From Microbacterium sp. Leaf288 (GTDB taxonomy: Bacteria; Actinomycetota; Actinomycetes; Actinomycetales; Microbacteriaceae), in assembly GCF_001422925.1 (NCBI RefSeq), contig NZ_LMNI01000010.1, positions 248,001-312,000 on the forward strand: a DNA stretch of 64,000 nt. Reading direction: 5' to 3'. The notes below the pieces were generated by a model. It was not told the DNA's origin. It saw only the letters and a program-made list of their open reading frames with translations, and searched no databases. Each line of letters starts with the position of its first letter. The stretch's first letter is position 1. The position numbers and the translations under genes are program-made. This document shows, in pieces, positions 44,393 to 52,033 of this stretch.

Positions 44393-44733
44393 CACGACGC
44401 GAGATCCACTACACCTGGCGCGTGAGGGAAATCATGGCGCGCCGCAACATCTACCTCGCCAAAGACCTTGCGCCGCTCCTCCATGAACGCGGCATCACGC
44501 TGACCGCCAACGCGATCTGGCGCATCGTCAAGGACGAGCCCGAGCGCATCTCGATCCAGATGCTTGTCGCTCTCGCCGACGCCCTTGACGTCTCCCTCGA
44601 CGAGCTCATCACCTACACCGCCCGCGATGCGCGCACCATCCGGGCCAAGCGCGCCGCCGGCGACCGGCTCCCCGACATCCGCGACTACCGCCCCACCCGG
44701 GCGCGCATCCTCGACGACGATGACGACGAGTAG
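44389..44733 (+). CDS. Cro/C1-type HTH protein
   Basis: A 114-residue DNA-binding protein with one Xre-like helix-turn-helix (residues 8-70: VREIMARRNIYLAKDLAPLL, then ISIQMLVALADALDVSLDELI). A charged tail follows, ending in a run of Asp. ATG 44389 overlaps the recombinase stop; its end overlaps the next gene by 14 bases. It may regulate the unit or direct the recombinase, as TnpC does in Tn554 (analogy only). Confidence 0.85.
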   Translation: MTRREIHYTWRVREIMARRNIYLAKDLAPLLHERGITLTANAIWRIVKDEPERISIQMLVALADALDVSLDELITYTARDARTIRAKRAAGDRLPDIRDYRPTRARILDDDDDE

Positions 44734-46279
44734 ACCGGGTCGGCCCAGCAGCGGCGGTAACGGCTCCGCCCGACCTCCCACCCTTCGCACCTTCACCGAT
44801 CCGATCCCTCGCGGGAGACCTCGCTCCACTGGCGATCTCCGCTGCGACCGCTGCCAGAACAAAGTCGCACGCATCCGGGTGCGATGGCCCGACGGCGCCA
44901 TCTGCGGCCCCTGCTTCACCACCGCCACCCACACCTACGGCACCTGCGCACACTGCCACACCCACCGGATGACGCCCGGCCGCTCCGCCACCGGTCAACC
45001 GATCTGCCGCGACTGCGCCGGCATCCGAACCAACCTCACCTGCAACCGCTGCGCACAGGAAGCCGAACGCCACCGCGGCGGACTCTGCGCGCGCTGCGCC
45101 CTCAACGACGACCTCAACGCCCTGCTCAAACCTGGAAACGACCGCCAGATCCTGCAACTCGTCGACGCCCTCGCCGCCGCCGACCGGCCGGAAAGCATCA
45201 TCAGCTACCTCCGAGGCGCTCGAGCGCACGAGCTACTCACGCGCATCGGCACCCGCGAACTGCCGCTCACCCACGAAGCACTCGACTCACTCCATCGATC
45301 CGCGGCCGCGGAACACATTCGCGCCCTGCTCACGCACCACGGCGCGCTCCCACGGAGAGGCAGTGAACCGGTGGCCCGTTTCAGACTCTGGCTCACGGCA
45401 CGTCTGGCGCAGCTTCCCGACGACGGCACCCGCAGCAACATCGAACAATTCGCTACATGGCGACACCTCCGCCGCATCCGCGAGAAGGAGAAGCACGCCG
45501 ATGCGGTCAACCTCGACACGGTCACCCACGCCGCCAAGCAGGAGATCACCGAAGCCAGCAAGTTCCTGGTCTGGCTCCGCACCGCCCACAACGTCGGCCC
45601 CGCCGGCATCCAGCAAGCCCACGTCGACGAATACCTCAGCGAAGGCGCGACGACCCGGACACACATCCGGAACTACATGCACTGGCTGCAGCGCGGAAAG
45701 AGCCGCCGCCAGCGAACCATGGACGCCCCACACCGCGTCGCAAAATCGCTGCCGATGGTCACCCAGGAGCAACGACTGGAGATGGTGCGCAACTGCATCG
45801 AGCTGGGACAAGTCGTTGCATCCACCCGGATCGCGGGCCTGATCTTCCTGCTCTGGGCGCAACCCCTCAACCGGATCGTGATGCTGCGGCAACGAGACGC
45901 CCTGCGGCGCGTCGACGGCCTCTACCTCCAGCTCGGAAGTACGCCCACCGTCGTGCCGAGCGAGCTCGCCGAAACCTTCGTAACCTACTTCGCGGCACCC
46001 GACAACCAACGCACCGGCAACACCGGCACGGACTGGCTCTTCCCCGGCCGACGAGCCGGAGGCCACCTTCACGAACGGACGCTGAGCCAGCAGCTCAAAG
46101 TCCTCGGAATCGACCCTCAACGCGCCCGCAACGCCACACTGCAGGACCTCACCCGGCAAGTCGACGCCCGCAGCCTCATCGACCTCCTCGGCTACAGCGG
46201 CCACACCATCACGCTCCACGCCGCGCGCGCCGCAGCACCAAAGGCTGATTACATAACTCTCCGACGAGAGCGTGATTGA
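44720..46279 (+). CDS. Zinc-ribbon protein with degenerate tyrosine-recombinase fold
   Basis: A 519-residue protein. The N-terminus carries three CxxC...CxxC zinc ribbons: Cys42/45 with 62/65, 76/79 with 96/99, and 108/111 with 123/126. A helical, SAM-like region (about 270-350) and a recombinase-like C-terminus follow. There the first Arg box reads AQPLNRIVMLRQRD (Arg lost), the HxxR box LQDLTRQ (His lost), LGH is LGYSG and the Tyr place is His (TITLHA). It should bind DNA but not cut it. ATG 44720 lies inside the HTH gene. Confidence 0.75.
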   Translation: MTTSRPGRPSSGGNGSARPPTLRTFTDPIPRGRPRSTGDLRCDRCQNKVARIRVRWPDGAICGPCFTTATHTYGTCAHCHTHRMTPGRSATGQPICRDCAGIRTNLTCNRCAQEAERHRGGLCARCALNDDLNALLKPGNDRQILQLVDALAAADRPESIISYLRGARAHELLTRIGTRELPLTHEALDSLHRSAAAEHIRALLTHHGALPRRGSEPVARFRLWLTARLAQLPDDGTRSNIEQFATWRHLRRIREKEKHADAVNLDTVTHAAKQEITEASKFLVWLRTAHNVGPAGIQQAHVDEYLSEGATTRTHIRNYMHWLQRGKSRRQRTMDAPHRVAKSLPMVTQEQRLEMVRNCIELGQVVASTRIAGLIFLLWAQPLNRIVMLRQRDALRRVDGLYLQLGSTPTVVPSELAETFVTYFAAPDNQRTGNTGTDWLFPGRRAGGHLHERTLSQQLKVLGIDPQRARNATLQDLTRQVDARSLIDLLGYSGHTITLHAARAAAPKADYITLRRERD

Positions 46280-46316
46280 TCCCGGCAGGACTGGGGAGGC
46301 GCTTCCACTTGTGTAG

Positions 46317-46631
46317 TCACCCGTTCAGATCCACCTCGTCTCCGAAAGGCTCCGAACCGGAACCAATCGGATCGAGCACCACCTCGAAGTCGGGTCCGAG
46401 TTCCGCCTGGAGAATCGCGCGCAGCTCATGAGCCTCTGAAAGATGGCCGAGTCGTACTTTGCGCGACCTCCATCCATGGACTTCGTCGACGTTCTCGCTG
46501 AACTCGCGTGACCATGCCGCGAGGCGTTCGACAAGATGCTCGTTCAGCACCTCCGCGCCGAACCCGTAGTCGTTGCCGCAGCGGATAGGCCACCCAACCC
46601 ACGGCAACCCAAGTTCTACTCGTACCACCAT
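46317..46631 (-). CDS. Putative immunity protein of the adjacent toxin
   Basis: A 104-residue cytoplasmic protein rich in Trp and acidic residues (VELGLPWVGWPI, then LVERLAAWSREF and LRAILQAELGPDFEVVLD). It has the look of small acidic actinobacterial proteins found next to secreted toxins. ATG at 46631 overlaps the toxin end by 16 bases, so both are translationally coupled. No family could be named with certainty; the immunity role is inferred from position and size. Confidence 0.55.
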   Translation of the reverse strand: MVVRVELGLPWVGWPIRCGNDYGFGAEVLNEHLVERLAAWSREFSENVDEVHGWRSRKVRLGHLSEAHELRAILQAELGPDFEVVLDPIGSGSEPFGDEVDLNG

Positions 46632-47281
46632 TGTGCAAACCGGCGGCAATCCGTGGTGTCAGGGGCGTAGCTCGTGATCACACGATTGTTGGTCATCGAG
46701 ACGACGACAGAAGGGTTGAAGGTATAGAGGAGGGTTCCGCTCGTCGTCCAGATCTGGATCATCGACGTGTAGCAGCGCTTACCGCCGTACTCTTTCGTGT
46801 AGTTGTCCGGCCAATCGAGCACCTGGCGAGTGATTCCCTCCATGAAGTCGTCCCAGGCGACCGAACTCGGTATCGCGTTCACCCGAGCCTGCCACTGGTT
46901 CTGGTGGCGGTCCTGGATGTGATGCCAGCCATACGTCTTGGTGCTGATCGGACCGCACTGGAGGTAGACGGTCCCAGTGGCCTGGGGTACCCAGCCGTAG
47001 GACCGGAGCGGAAAATCGGGAAACTGAGGAGTCCCCACCCCGAAGCACGCGGCGTATGCCGTGGGGGTGTCGATAAGCATCGGCGTGATCGTACCGGGGG
47101 ATTGAGTCTGCTCGCTCGGGATTAGATCGGTCAGATCGGATAAGTAGGTCCGTTCACCCGACTCGGGATGGTAAATGTACACCTCCGGCTCCGGCGGCGC
47201 CTCGGCCGCTCCCATCAGCAGTGGAGTCAGTAGGGTGACGCAGGCGCCCATAATGAGTGTTCTCAGAGCCACGTTGCTCAT
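46616..47281 (-). CDS. Secreted protein, putative BECR-fold RNase toxin
   Basis: A 221-residue protein with a Sec signal (hydrophobic 9-25, cleavage likely after AEA at 28). The mature N-terminus is Pro/Thr-rich. The C-terminal 105 residues show the layout of barnase/EndoU/colicin/RelE (BECR) nucleases: GWHHIQDRHQNQW (His120-His121, Arg125-His126, Trp130), a helix with WDDFMEGITRQVLDWP, and a last strand VITSYAP (201-207). Local GC is lower than around. The overlapping downstream gene would give immunity. Fold assigned by eye only. Confidence 0.55.
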   Translation of the reverse strand: MSNVALRTLIMGACVTLLTPLLMGAAEAPPEPEVYIYHPESGERTYLSDLTDLIPSEQTQSPGTITPMLIDTPTAYAACFGVGTPQFPDFPLRSYGWVPQATGTVYLQCGPISTKTYGWHHIQDRHQNQWQARVNAIPSSVAWDDFMEGITRQVLDWPDNYTKEYGGKRCYTSMIQIWTTSGTLLYTFNPSVVVSMTNNRVITSYAPDTTDCRRFAQWWYE

Positions 47282-47821
47282 CTGCTATTCCTTCTCTTTA
47301 GCCGGACCCAGGCTGGGTCTTTGAGGATTGGGCCGAGCGTATCGACTTGTCTCGGAATACGCTGTCCCCCATTGGGTGGACAAGGTGGCATGGTGAGGAA
47401 ACGGGTAACGCGGTTTCCCAGCATGCGTGAAGCTGTGAGGTGGAGGAATCTCACGACGCTCCCCTGAAATCGACGCCGACCTGCGGTTTGTGGGGTCAGC
47501 GTCGTCGGCGTTGAGCTTGCTCTGTCGTCTGCGAGCGTTGGAGGCAGACGACGCGGCGACTGTCACGGGCTCCGTCGACCGCACGTTGGAAGCTCCCGAC
47601 GTCGCGCAGAGTCTCCCGGCGGTCAGTTCGACGGGATCGACAAGTGGTTCGGCCTGGAAGGCGTATGAGCTTCTCCCCCGCCGAGAGGTTTTCGAGCGGC
47701 GGATCCACCGTAGCGGCGCGGTCGGCGTAAGGATCGCTGGAGGCGCGATCAGACGTCTTATCTTCGATCAACCTTCACGTCAGATCTATGCAGGATCGAA
47801 GATAAGTACTAAACTCGACTC
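47282..47821. other. 540-base gap without a supported gene
   Basis: Between the toxin gene start and the DUF222/HNH gene. It holds a short hairpin GACCCA-GGC-TGGGTC (47305-47319) in the toxin 5' region and a 13-bp inverted repeat next to the HNH gene (separate entry). Frames found here have no protein character. Confidence 0.6.
47757..47806. repeat. 13-bp inverted repeat upstream of the DUF222/HNH gene
   Basis: CTTATCTTCGATC (47757-47769) and GATCGAAGATAAG (47794-47806) are perfect complements over a 24-base spacer, ending 15 bases before the ATG at 47822. It overlaps any promoter of this gene. Operator or mobile-element end are both possible. Confidence 0.7.
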
Positions 47822-49186
47822 ATGGAAGCCCTCTCGCCGACCGTTGAACATGTGGGCCATGCGTTCGTGCTCAGGGAGTTGTTCGGGGACGCGGAGTCAG
47901 CGCAGTTCGAGATGAACCGGCGTGCGTCGCGGCAGAGCGAGCATCTCGCCGAGGTGCTCGACTTCGCGCGCGCACATCCTGAGCTGTACGTGAACGTGGA
48001 CTTCGATCCACGCCTCGCCGGAAGGTTTCCATCGCTCGGCGGCGATGCCACGCTGGCGGAGCGGTGCGCAGCTCTCGAGGCGTCTTCGCGGCTGCGGCTC
48101 ACGGAGGGCGAAGTGCGGTCGTCGGCGGCCGTGGCGCAACGGGCGCTCGCGCAACTCCCCCGCGTTTGGCAGGCCGCGCGCGATGGGCTGATATCGATCG
48201 CGCACGTGAAGGCCGTACTCGCCCAGTTGCCGCTCATCGAGAGTGTCCCCGATGCGAGCGGCGGGTTCGATGAGCTGATGCGCGATATTGCCGTGTCGTC
48301 CACTGTCAGCGGCACCCGCCGGCAAGCTCGCCTGGTCGCCGACCGGCTGACGGCGTGCACCCGCACGCAGCGGCACGTAGCCGCCTTCGCTCGACGCACG
48401 GTGTACGTCGAGGACGTCGCCGACGGCATGTCGTGGGTATACGCGATGGTCACAACAGATCGTGCACACGCTTTCGACCGCGAACTCTCGCTGACGGCGA
48501 AGCAGATGCCTGCGGTCCAGCGCGACGGTCGCACGACAGGGCAGATCCGTGCGGATCTGTTCGCTGACATGTTGATCGGCGGCGACGTCACTCGAGTGAA
48601 GTCGAAGGTGCTCGTGACCGTTCCTCTCGACCGGCTCGTTCCCGCGGCGAGGGCGAGCGTGCGCCTCCCGGCGATCTCCACCGAGGTGGCGGGTCTGGAT
48701 CTGAACAGTGACTGCCTGATCCCCGGAATCGGAGCGATCGACGATGCCACCGCCCGGCAGATGCTGCTCGACGCCGGCGCATTCACAAGGGTGATCACCG
48801 ACCCGGTCACCGGCGTCATCCTCGACATGGACCGGCGAGCCCGCAAGGCCACCCGTGCGCAACGAGAGTGGCTGGCTCTGGTGCATGGCACGTGCGCACG
48901 CGACGGCTGCGACCGCCTCGCGATCGACGGAGACATCGATCACCACTGCGCTTATCACGGTCCTGATCGCGGCGAAACCGACATCGCGAACCTCGATCCG
49001 CTGTGCGACCCCGACCACGCGCTGAAAGACACCACGCTGCTGCGACATCAGAGGCGGGAGGACGGCAGCATCGAGGTCGAGTTCCCCAGCGGGCATCACA
49101 CCACCAACCCGTTCGCCGGCCTGCGAGAACGCGTCCGCGCGTTGCTCGACCGGATCGCAGAACCGCCGGAGAACCCGCCCTTCTGA
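47822..49186 (+). CDS. DUF222 / HNH endonuclease (13E12-repeat type)
   Basis: A 454-residue protein with an N-terminal DUF222 domain (residues 10-300) and a C-terminal HNH nuclease near 350-410: CARDGC, DGDIDHHCAYH with the metal-binding His, NLDPLC and a final DH. All HNH residues are present. The family is abundant and multicopy in actinobacteria (REP13E12-like in mycobacteria) and thought mobile. ATG 47822. Part of, or bordering, the accessory island. Confidence 0.85.
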   Translation: MEALSPTVEHVGHAFVLRELFGDAESAQFEMNRRASRQSEHLAEVLDFARAHPELYVNVDFDPRLAGRFPSLGGDATLAERCAALEASSRLRLTEGEVRSSAAVAQRALAQLPRVWQAARDGLISIAHVKAVLAQLPLIESVPDASGGFDELMRDIAVSSTVSGTRRQARLVADRLTACTRTQRHVAAFARRTVYVEDVADGMSWVYAMVTTDRAHAFDRELSLTAKQMPAVQRDGRTTGQIRADLFADMLIGGDVTRVKSKVLVTVPLDRLVPAARASVRLPAISTEVAGLDLNSDCLIPGIGAIDDATARQMLLDAGAFTRVITDPVTGVILDMDRRARKATRAQREWLALVHGTCARDGCDRLAIDGDIDHHCAYHGPDRGETDIANLDPLCDPDHALKDTTLLRHQRREDGSIEVEFPSGHHTTNPFAGLRERVRALLDRIAEPPENPPF

Positions 49187-49271
49187 CATCCCATGCGGCA
49201 CGATCGAATCGAACCGCGATAGTCGGGCGCGTCCCTGCGTGCCCGACGAGGCTGGTGTGGAAGGAGGAACC

Positions 49272-50141
49272 GTGATCGCGATTCTCAACCGGGTGATCGA
49301 GCTCGTCGAAGCCGACCTGTCGGTCGACGTCGACGTCGCCGGGCTCGCCGCCGGCCTCGGCACCACCGAGTACCACGCACGCCGCATGTTCTCATCGCTC
49401 GCGGGGATGCCGCTGTCGGAGTACATCCGCCGCCGGCGGATGACCGTCGCTGCCGCTGAGGTGCTCGGCGACGGCGAGATGCTCGACATCGCGGTGCGCC
49501 ATGGCTACGGCTCCACCGAGGCGTTCGGTCGTGCGTTCCGTGCGGTGCACGGTGCGAGCCCCGCTGATGTGCGCCGCGACGGCGGTCCCCTTCGATCGCA
49601 ACCGCAGCTCAGGTTCCGCCTGACCGTAGAAGGGAACACACCCATGGACACCCGTATCGCCGACCGACCGGCCTTCCTGCTGATCGGTCATGCCGCACGC
49701 GTGCCCCTCATCCACCAGGGGGTCAATCCGCACATCCAGGCCCACGTCGCCGCTCTGCCCGTCGCCGAGCACGCGCGGCTCAAGGACCTCAGCAGCACCG
49801 AGCCCGCGGGGCTTCTGCAGGTGAGTGCCGACATCGACCCCGACTACATCGAGGGCAGCGAGCTGACCTACCTCCACGGTGTCGCGGTCGGTGAGGACGT
49901 CTCCCCGCCCGATGATCTCGATGTGATCGAGGTTCCGGCCGGCGCGTGGGCGGTCTTCCGCACGGAAGGCCCATACCCCGCCGCGCTTCAATCGACCTGG
50001 GCCGCGACGGCGAGCGACTGGTTCCCGTCCAACCCCTGGCGACTGCGGCCGGGTCCGTCCATCGTGGCGGTGCTCGACCGCTCCCCTGACTTCAGCACGG
50101 CGACGTGCGAACTGTGGTTGCCGGTCGAGCGCGACGAGTGA
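49272..50141 (+). CDS. AraC-type regulator with GyrI-like effector domain
   Basis: A 289-residue regulator. The N-terminal AraC HTH pair is at about 1-100 (LAAGLGTTEYHARRMFSSLAG, then IAVRHGYGSTEAFGRAFRAVHG). The C-terminal GyrI-like/effector-binding domain (residues 125-285) binds drugs or other hydrophobic ligands in relatives such as Rob and BmrR. GTG at 49272 follows AAGGAGGA at six bases. No clear target gene adjacent. Confidence 0.88.
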   Translation: MIAILNRVIELVEADLSVDVDVAGLAAGLGTTEYHARRMFSSLAGMPLSEYIRRRRMTVAAAEVLGDGEMLDIAVRHGYGSTEAFGRAFRAVHGASPADVRRDGGPLRSQPQLRFRLTVEGNTPMDTRIADRPAFLLIGHAARVPLIHQGVNPHIQAHVAALPVAEHARLKDLSSTEPAGLLQVSADIDPDYIEGSELTYLHGVAVGEDVSPPDDLDVIEVPAGAWAVFRTEGPYPAALQSTWAATASDWFPSNPWRLRPGPSIVAVLDRSPDFSTATCELWLPVERDE

Positions 50142-50163
50142 TCGGGTCGGTCTTCCGGCGGGT

Positions 50164-50730
50164 TCAGAGGGACGCCGCGAAGATCGACTCGACGACCTCT
50201 GTCACGGCGTCGTGATCCGGGAGGGCGCCCGACGCTCCCGCCGACAGGAGGTAGGCGCTGCCCGCGAGCGCCAATGCCAGAACGGGGACGTCGGCGTCCT
50301 TGCGGATCCACCCGACCTCGCGTCCCGCGGCCAGGACGTCCGCGACCGCGGTCGTCGCATCTCCGAGCAGCGGAATGCCGGGCGAACCATCGCCGACACG
50401 CCGCCGCACACCGTCGCGGCCGATGACGAGGCTCACGAGCCCGAGCATCGTCGGTGTGAAGGTCTGCTCGATCACATCCGTGGTCGCGGCCGCGGCGGAG
50501 TCCGCCACACGCGGCTCGATCGCCTGGATGCGGACGGCCTCGTCTGCCACGAGGGCTGCGACGTAGGCGTCGAAGTCCTCGAAGTGGCGATGCAGCACAC
50601 CCTTCGCGACGCCGGACGCCTCGGTCACCGACCTGCTGGTGAGCGCGTCGGCTCCGTGTGCCGCGAGAACTTCTCGTCCCGCATCCAGCAAGACGCGGCG
50701 AGGATCCTGAAGCGCGTGACCGGTGGGCAT
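50164..50730 (-). CDS. TetR-family regulator
   Basis: A 188-residue TetR repressor with HTH at residues 15-60 (SRSVTEASGVAKGVLHRHFEDFDAYV). The start ATG 50730 is preferred because an 18-bp operator-like palindrome (50740-50757) would otherwise lie inside the gene. It is divergent from a broken GNAT gene, which it presumably regulated. Confidence 0.87.
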   Translation of the reverse strand: MPTGHALQDPRRVLLDAGREVLAAHGADALTSRSVTEASGVAKGVLHRHFEDFDAYVAALVADEAVRIQAIEPRVADSAAAATTDVIEQTFTPTMLGLVSLVIGRDGVRRRVGDGSPGIPLLGDATTAVADVLAAGREVGWIRKDADVPVLALALAGSAYLLSAGASGALPDHDAVTEVVESIFAASL

Positions 50731-50739
50731 CCAACTCCT

Positions 50740-50757
50740 AATGGGCGAGCGCCCATT
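50740..50757. promoter_or_regulatory. TetR operator-like perfect palindrome
   Basis: AATGGGCG-AG-CGCCCATT, two perfect 8-bp arms, ten bases upstream of the TetR start and before the GNAT start. A further GGGCGCAT lies at 50764. Placement suggests autoregulation. Confidence 0.65.
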
Positions 50758-50814
50758 CAAAGTGGGCGCATGGTCACTCTACCTCCGGAACGCGTCGTCT
50801 GGCAGACTTCCGGG

Positions 50815-51530
50815 ATGCCGCACACCGACGCGCTCGCCCGCCTCTGGCCCGCTTCGGCGGTGTCGGTGCGCGCGGGCGACCTCGAGCTCCGCTGGATCGA
50901 TGACGCTCTCCTCGTGCAACTCGCGGAACTGGCGGGTCGAGGCATCCATGATCCTGAGATGATGCCGTTCGAGCACCCCTGGTCGCGCGGCACGGCGGAG
51001 GAGGTCGCGCGGAGCGTTCTCACATTCCAGTGGGGCATCCGAGGCCGCGTCTGCGCCGACGCGTTCGTGCTCGAGTTCGCGGTTCTGCACGACGGCATCC
51101 CCGCCGGCGTTCAGGGGCTGACGGCGAATGAGTGGCCGGTGCTGCGCCGTGTGACGACAGGATCGTGGCTGGGGCACGCTCACCAGGGGCGCGGCATCGG
51201 CACCCGCATGCGGATGCTTGCGCTCCACCTCGCGTTCGAGGGCCTCGGGGCGCGGGAGGCGACGTCGGGCGCCTTCGTCACAACGGTCCGTCGAATGCCG
51301 TGTCACGGCGCGTGGGCTACGAGTCCGATGGCGCCGTCCATGTCGCTCGCGAAGGCGTCGCGGTGCTGCACAACCGCTTCGTCATGTCGCGCGAGCGCTG
51401 GGAGTCTCTCCGCGGCGATCATGCCGCAGCACTTGGCACGCCGATCGAGATGCGAGGGGTCGAGGCGTTCCGATCGTCGATCGAGACCTCCTCCGAGCAC
51501 CTGCGCACATTACTCCGGCTGCGGGCACCG
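50815..51530 (+). pseudogene. GNAT-family acetyltransferase, frameshifted
   Basis: Residues 1-155 read as a normal GNAT protein with the acetyl-CoA loop region GHAHQGRGIGTRMRM. Near 51277-51279 the frame breaks: the expected HNGPSNAVSRRVGYES segment continues one frame over, as if one base were missing. The downstream frame then runs antisense to the next gene without a stop of its own. Start ATG 50815 or 50770. A sequencing error is possible, but the lack of a proper end suggests true decay. The end given is approximate. Confidence 0.65.
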
Positions 51531-51546
51531 CAGCGCCCGCAGCCGG
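51515..51546 (-). terminator. Terminator hairpin of the DUF6458 gene
   Basis: A perfect 12-bp stem CCGGCTGCGGGC (51515-51526) with its complement 51535-51546 and an eight-base loop. It lies just after the stop of the minus-strand gene ending at 51555. Confidence 0.65.
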
Positions 51547-51554
51547 AAAGTCGT

Positions 51555-51818
51555 TCAGAGTCCGGCGGTGTCGTCCGTCGTGCTCGTGCTCCGGCGTGTG
51601 ACCTGCTCGTTGACGTTGGGGTCGACCGCGGTGCGCGTGACGGACTCCGTGCGGCGGCGACGCGCCAGGAGCACGATGCCGATCAGGAAGATGACGGCTC
51701 CGGCACCCATGAGGATGTAGCCGATCATGTCGAGATTCACCCACTCGACCTCCACGTTCACCGCGAACGCGAGGATCGCTCCGATGGCGAAGAGGGCGAT
51801 GCCTGCTCCGATACTCAT
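51555..51818 (-). CDS. DUF6458 small membrane protein
   Basis: An 87-residue membrane protein with two helices (IGAGIALFAIGAILAFAV and MIGYILMGAGAVIFLIGIVLLA) followed by a basic stretch and a Thr/Ser-rich cytoplasmic tail. It matches the actinobacterial DUF6458 type; function unknown. Its own terminator lies downstream, so monocistronic. Confidence 0.83.
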   Translation of the reverse strand: MSIGAGIALFAIGAILAFAVNVEVEWVNLDMIGYILMGAGAVIFLIGIVLLARRRRTESVTRTAVDPNVNEQVTRRSTSTTDDTAGL

Positions 51819-52033
51819 GCGAGGTGTCCTTTCCGGGGCACGGCGAGCGGCCCTCCCCTGTATCGGGACGAGTAGTCCCTCGCCTACGCTCCCGCATCCC
51901 CACCTGTATCAGGGAGGGGGTTGACAGGCGACGGATGCTGCCGCAAGGCGCAGCTCGGCTCAACCCCGCAGGACGGCCCGGTGAGTGGGCGGGCGCGGGC
52001 GGCAGCATCCGTCGCGGTGACTACTGTGGAAGG

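Larger units (their letters stand above)
43283..46279 (+). mobile_element. Recombinase / HTH / zinc-ribbon recombinase-like unit
   Basis: Three co-directional overlapping genes: intact tyrosine recombinase, small HTH protein, and a zinc-ribbon protein with degenerate recombinase fold. The layout recalls Tn554, which has two tyrosine recombinases and a small accessory protein, but here the second recombinase seems inactive. Ends of the element were not found; no convincing direct repeats flank it. Confidence 0.55.

Noticed and set aside
43074-47411. Identical CGGGTAACGC at 43074-43083 and 47402-47411 as possible direct repeats flanking the island
   Set aside because: Ten bases is too short to exclude chance, and the surrounding bases do not match.
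47285-47584. Minus-strand frame upstream of the toxin gene
   Set aside because: Low-complexity composition, no ribosome site and no recognisable segments.
47490-47915. Plus-strand frame reading into the DUF222/HNH gene
   Set aside because: It crosses the 13-bp inverted repeat and the start of the real gene in another frame, with Ser/Arg-rich nonsense-like sequence.
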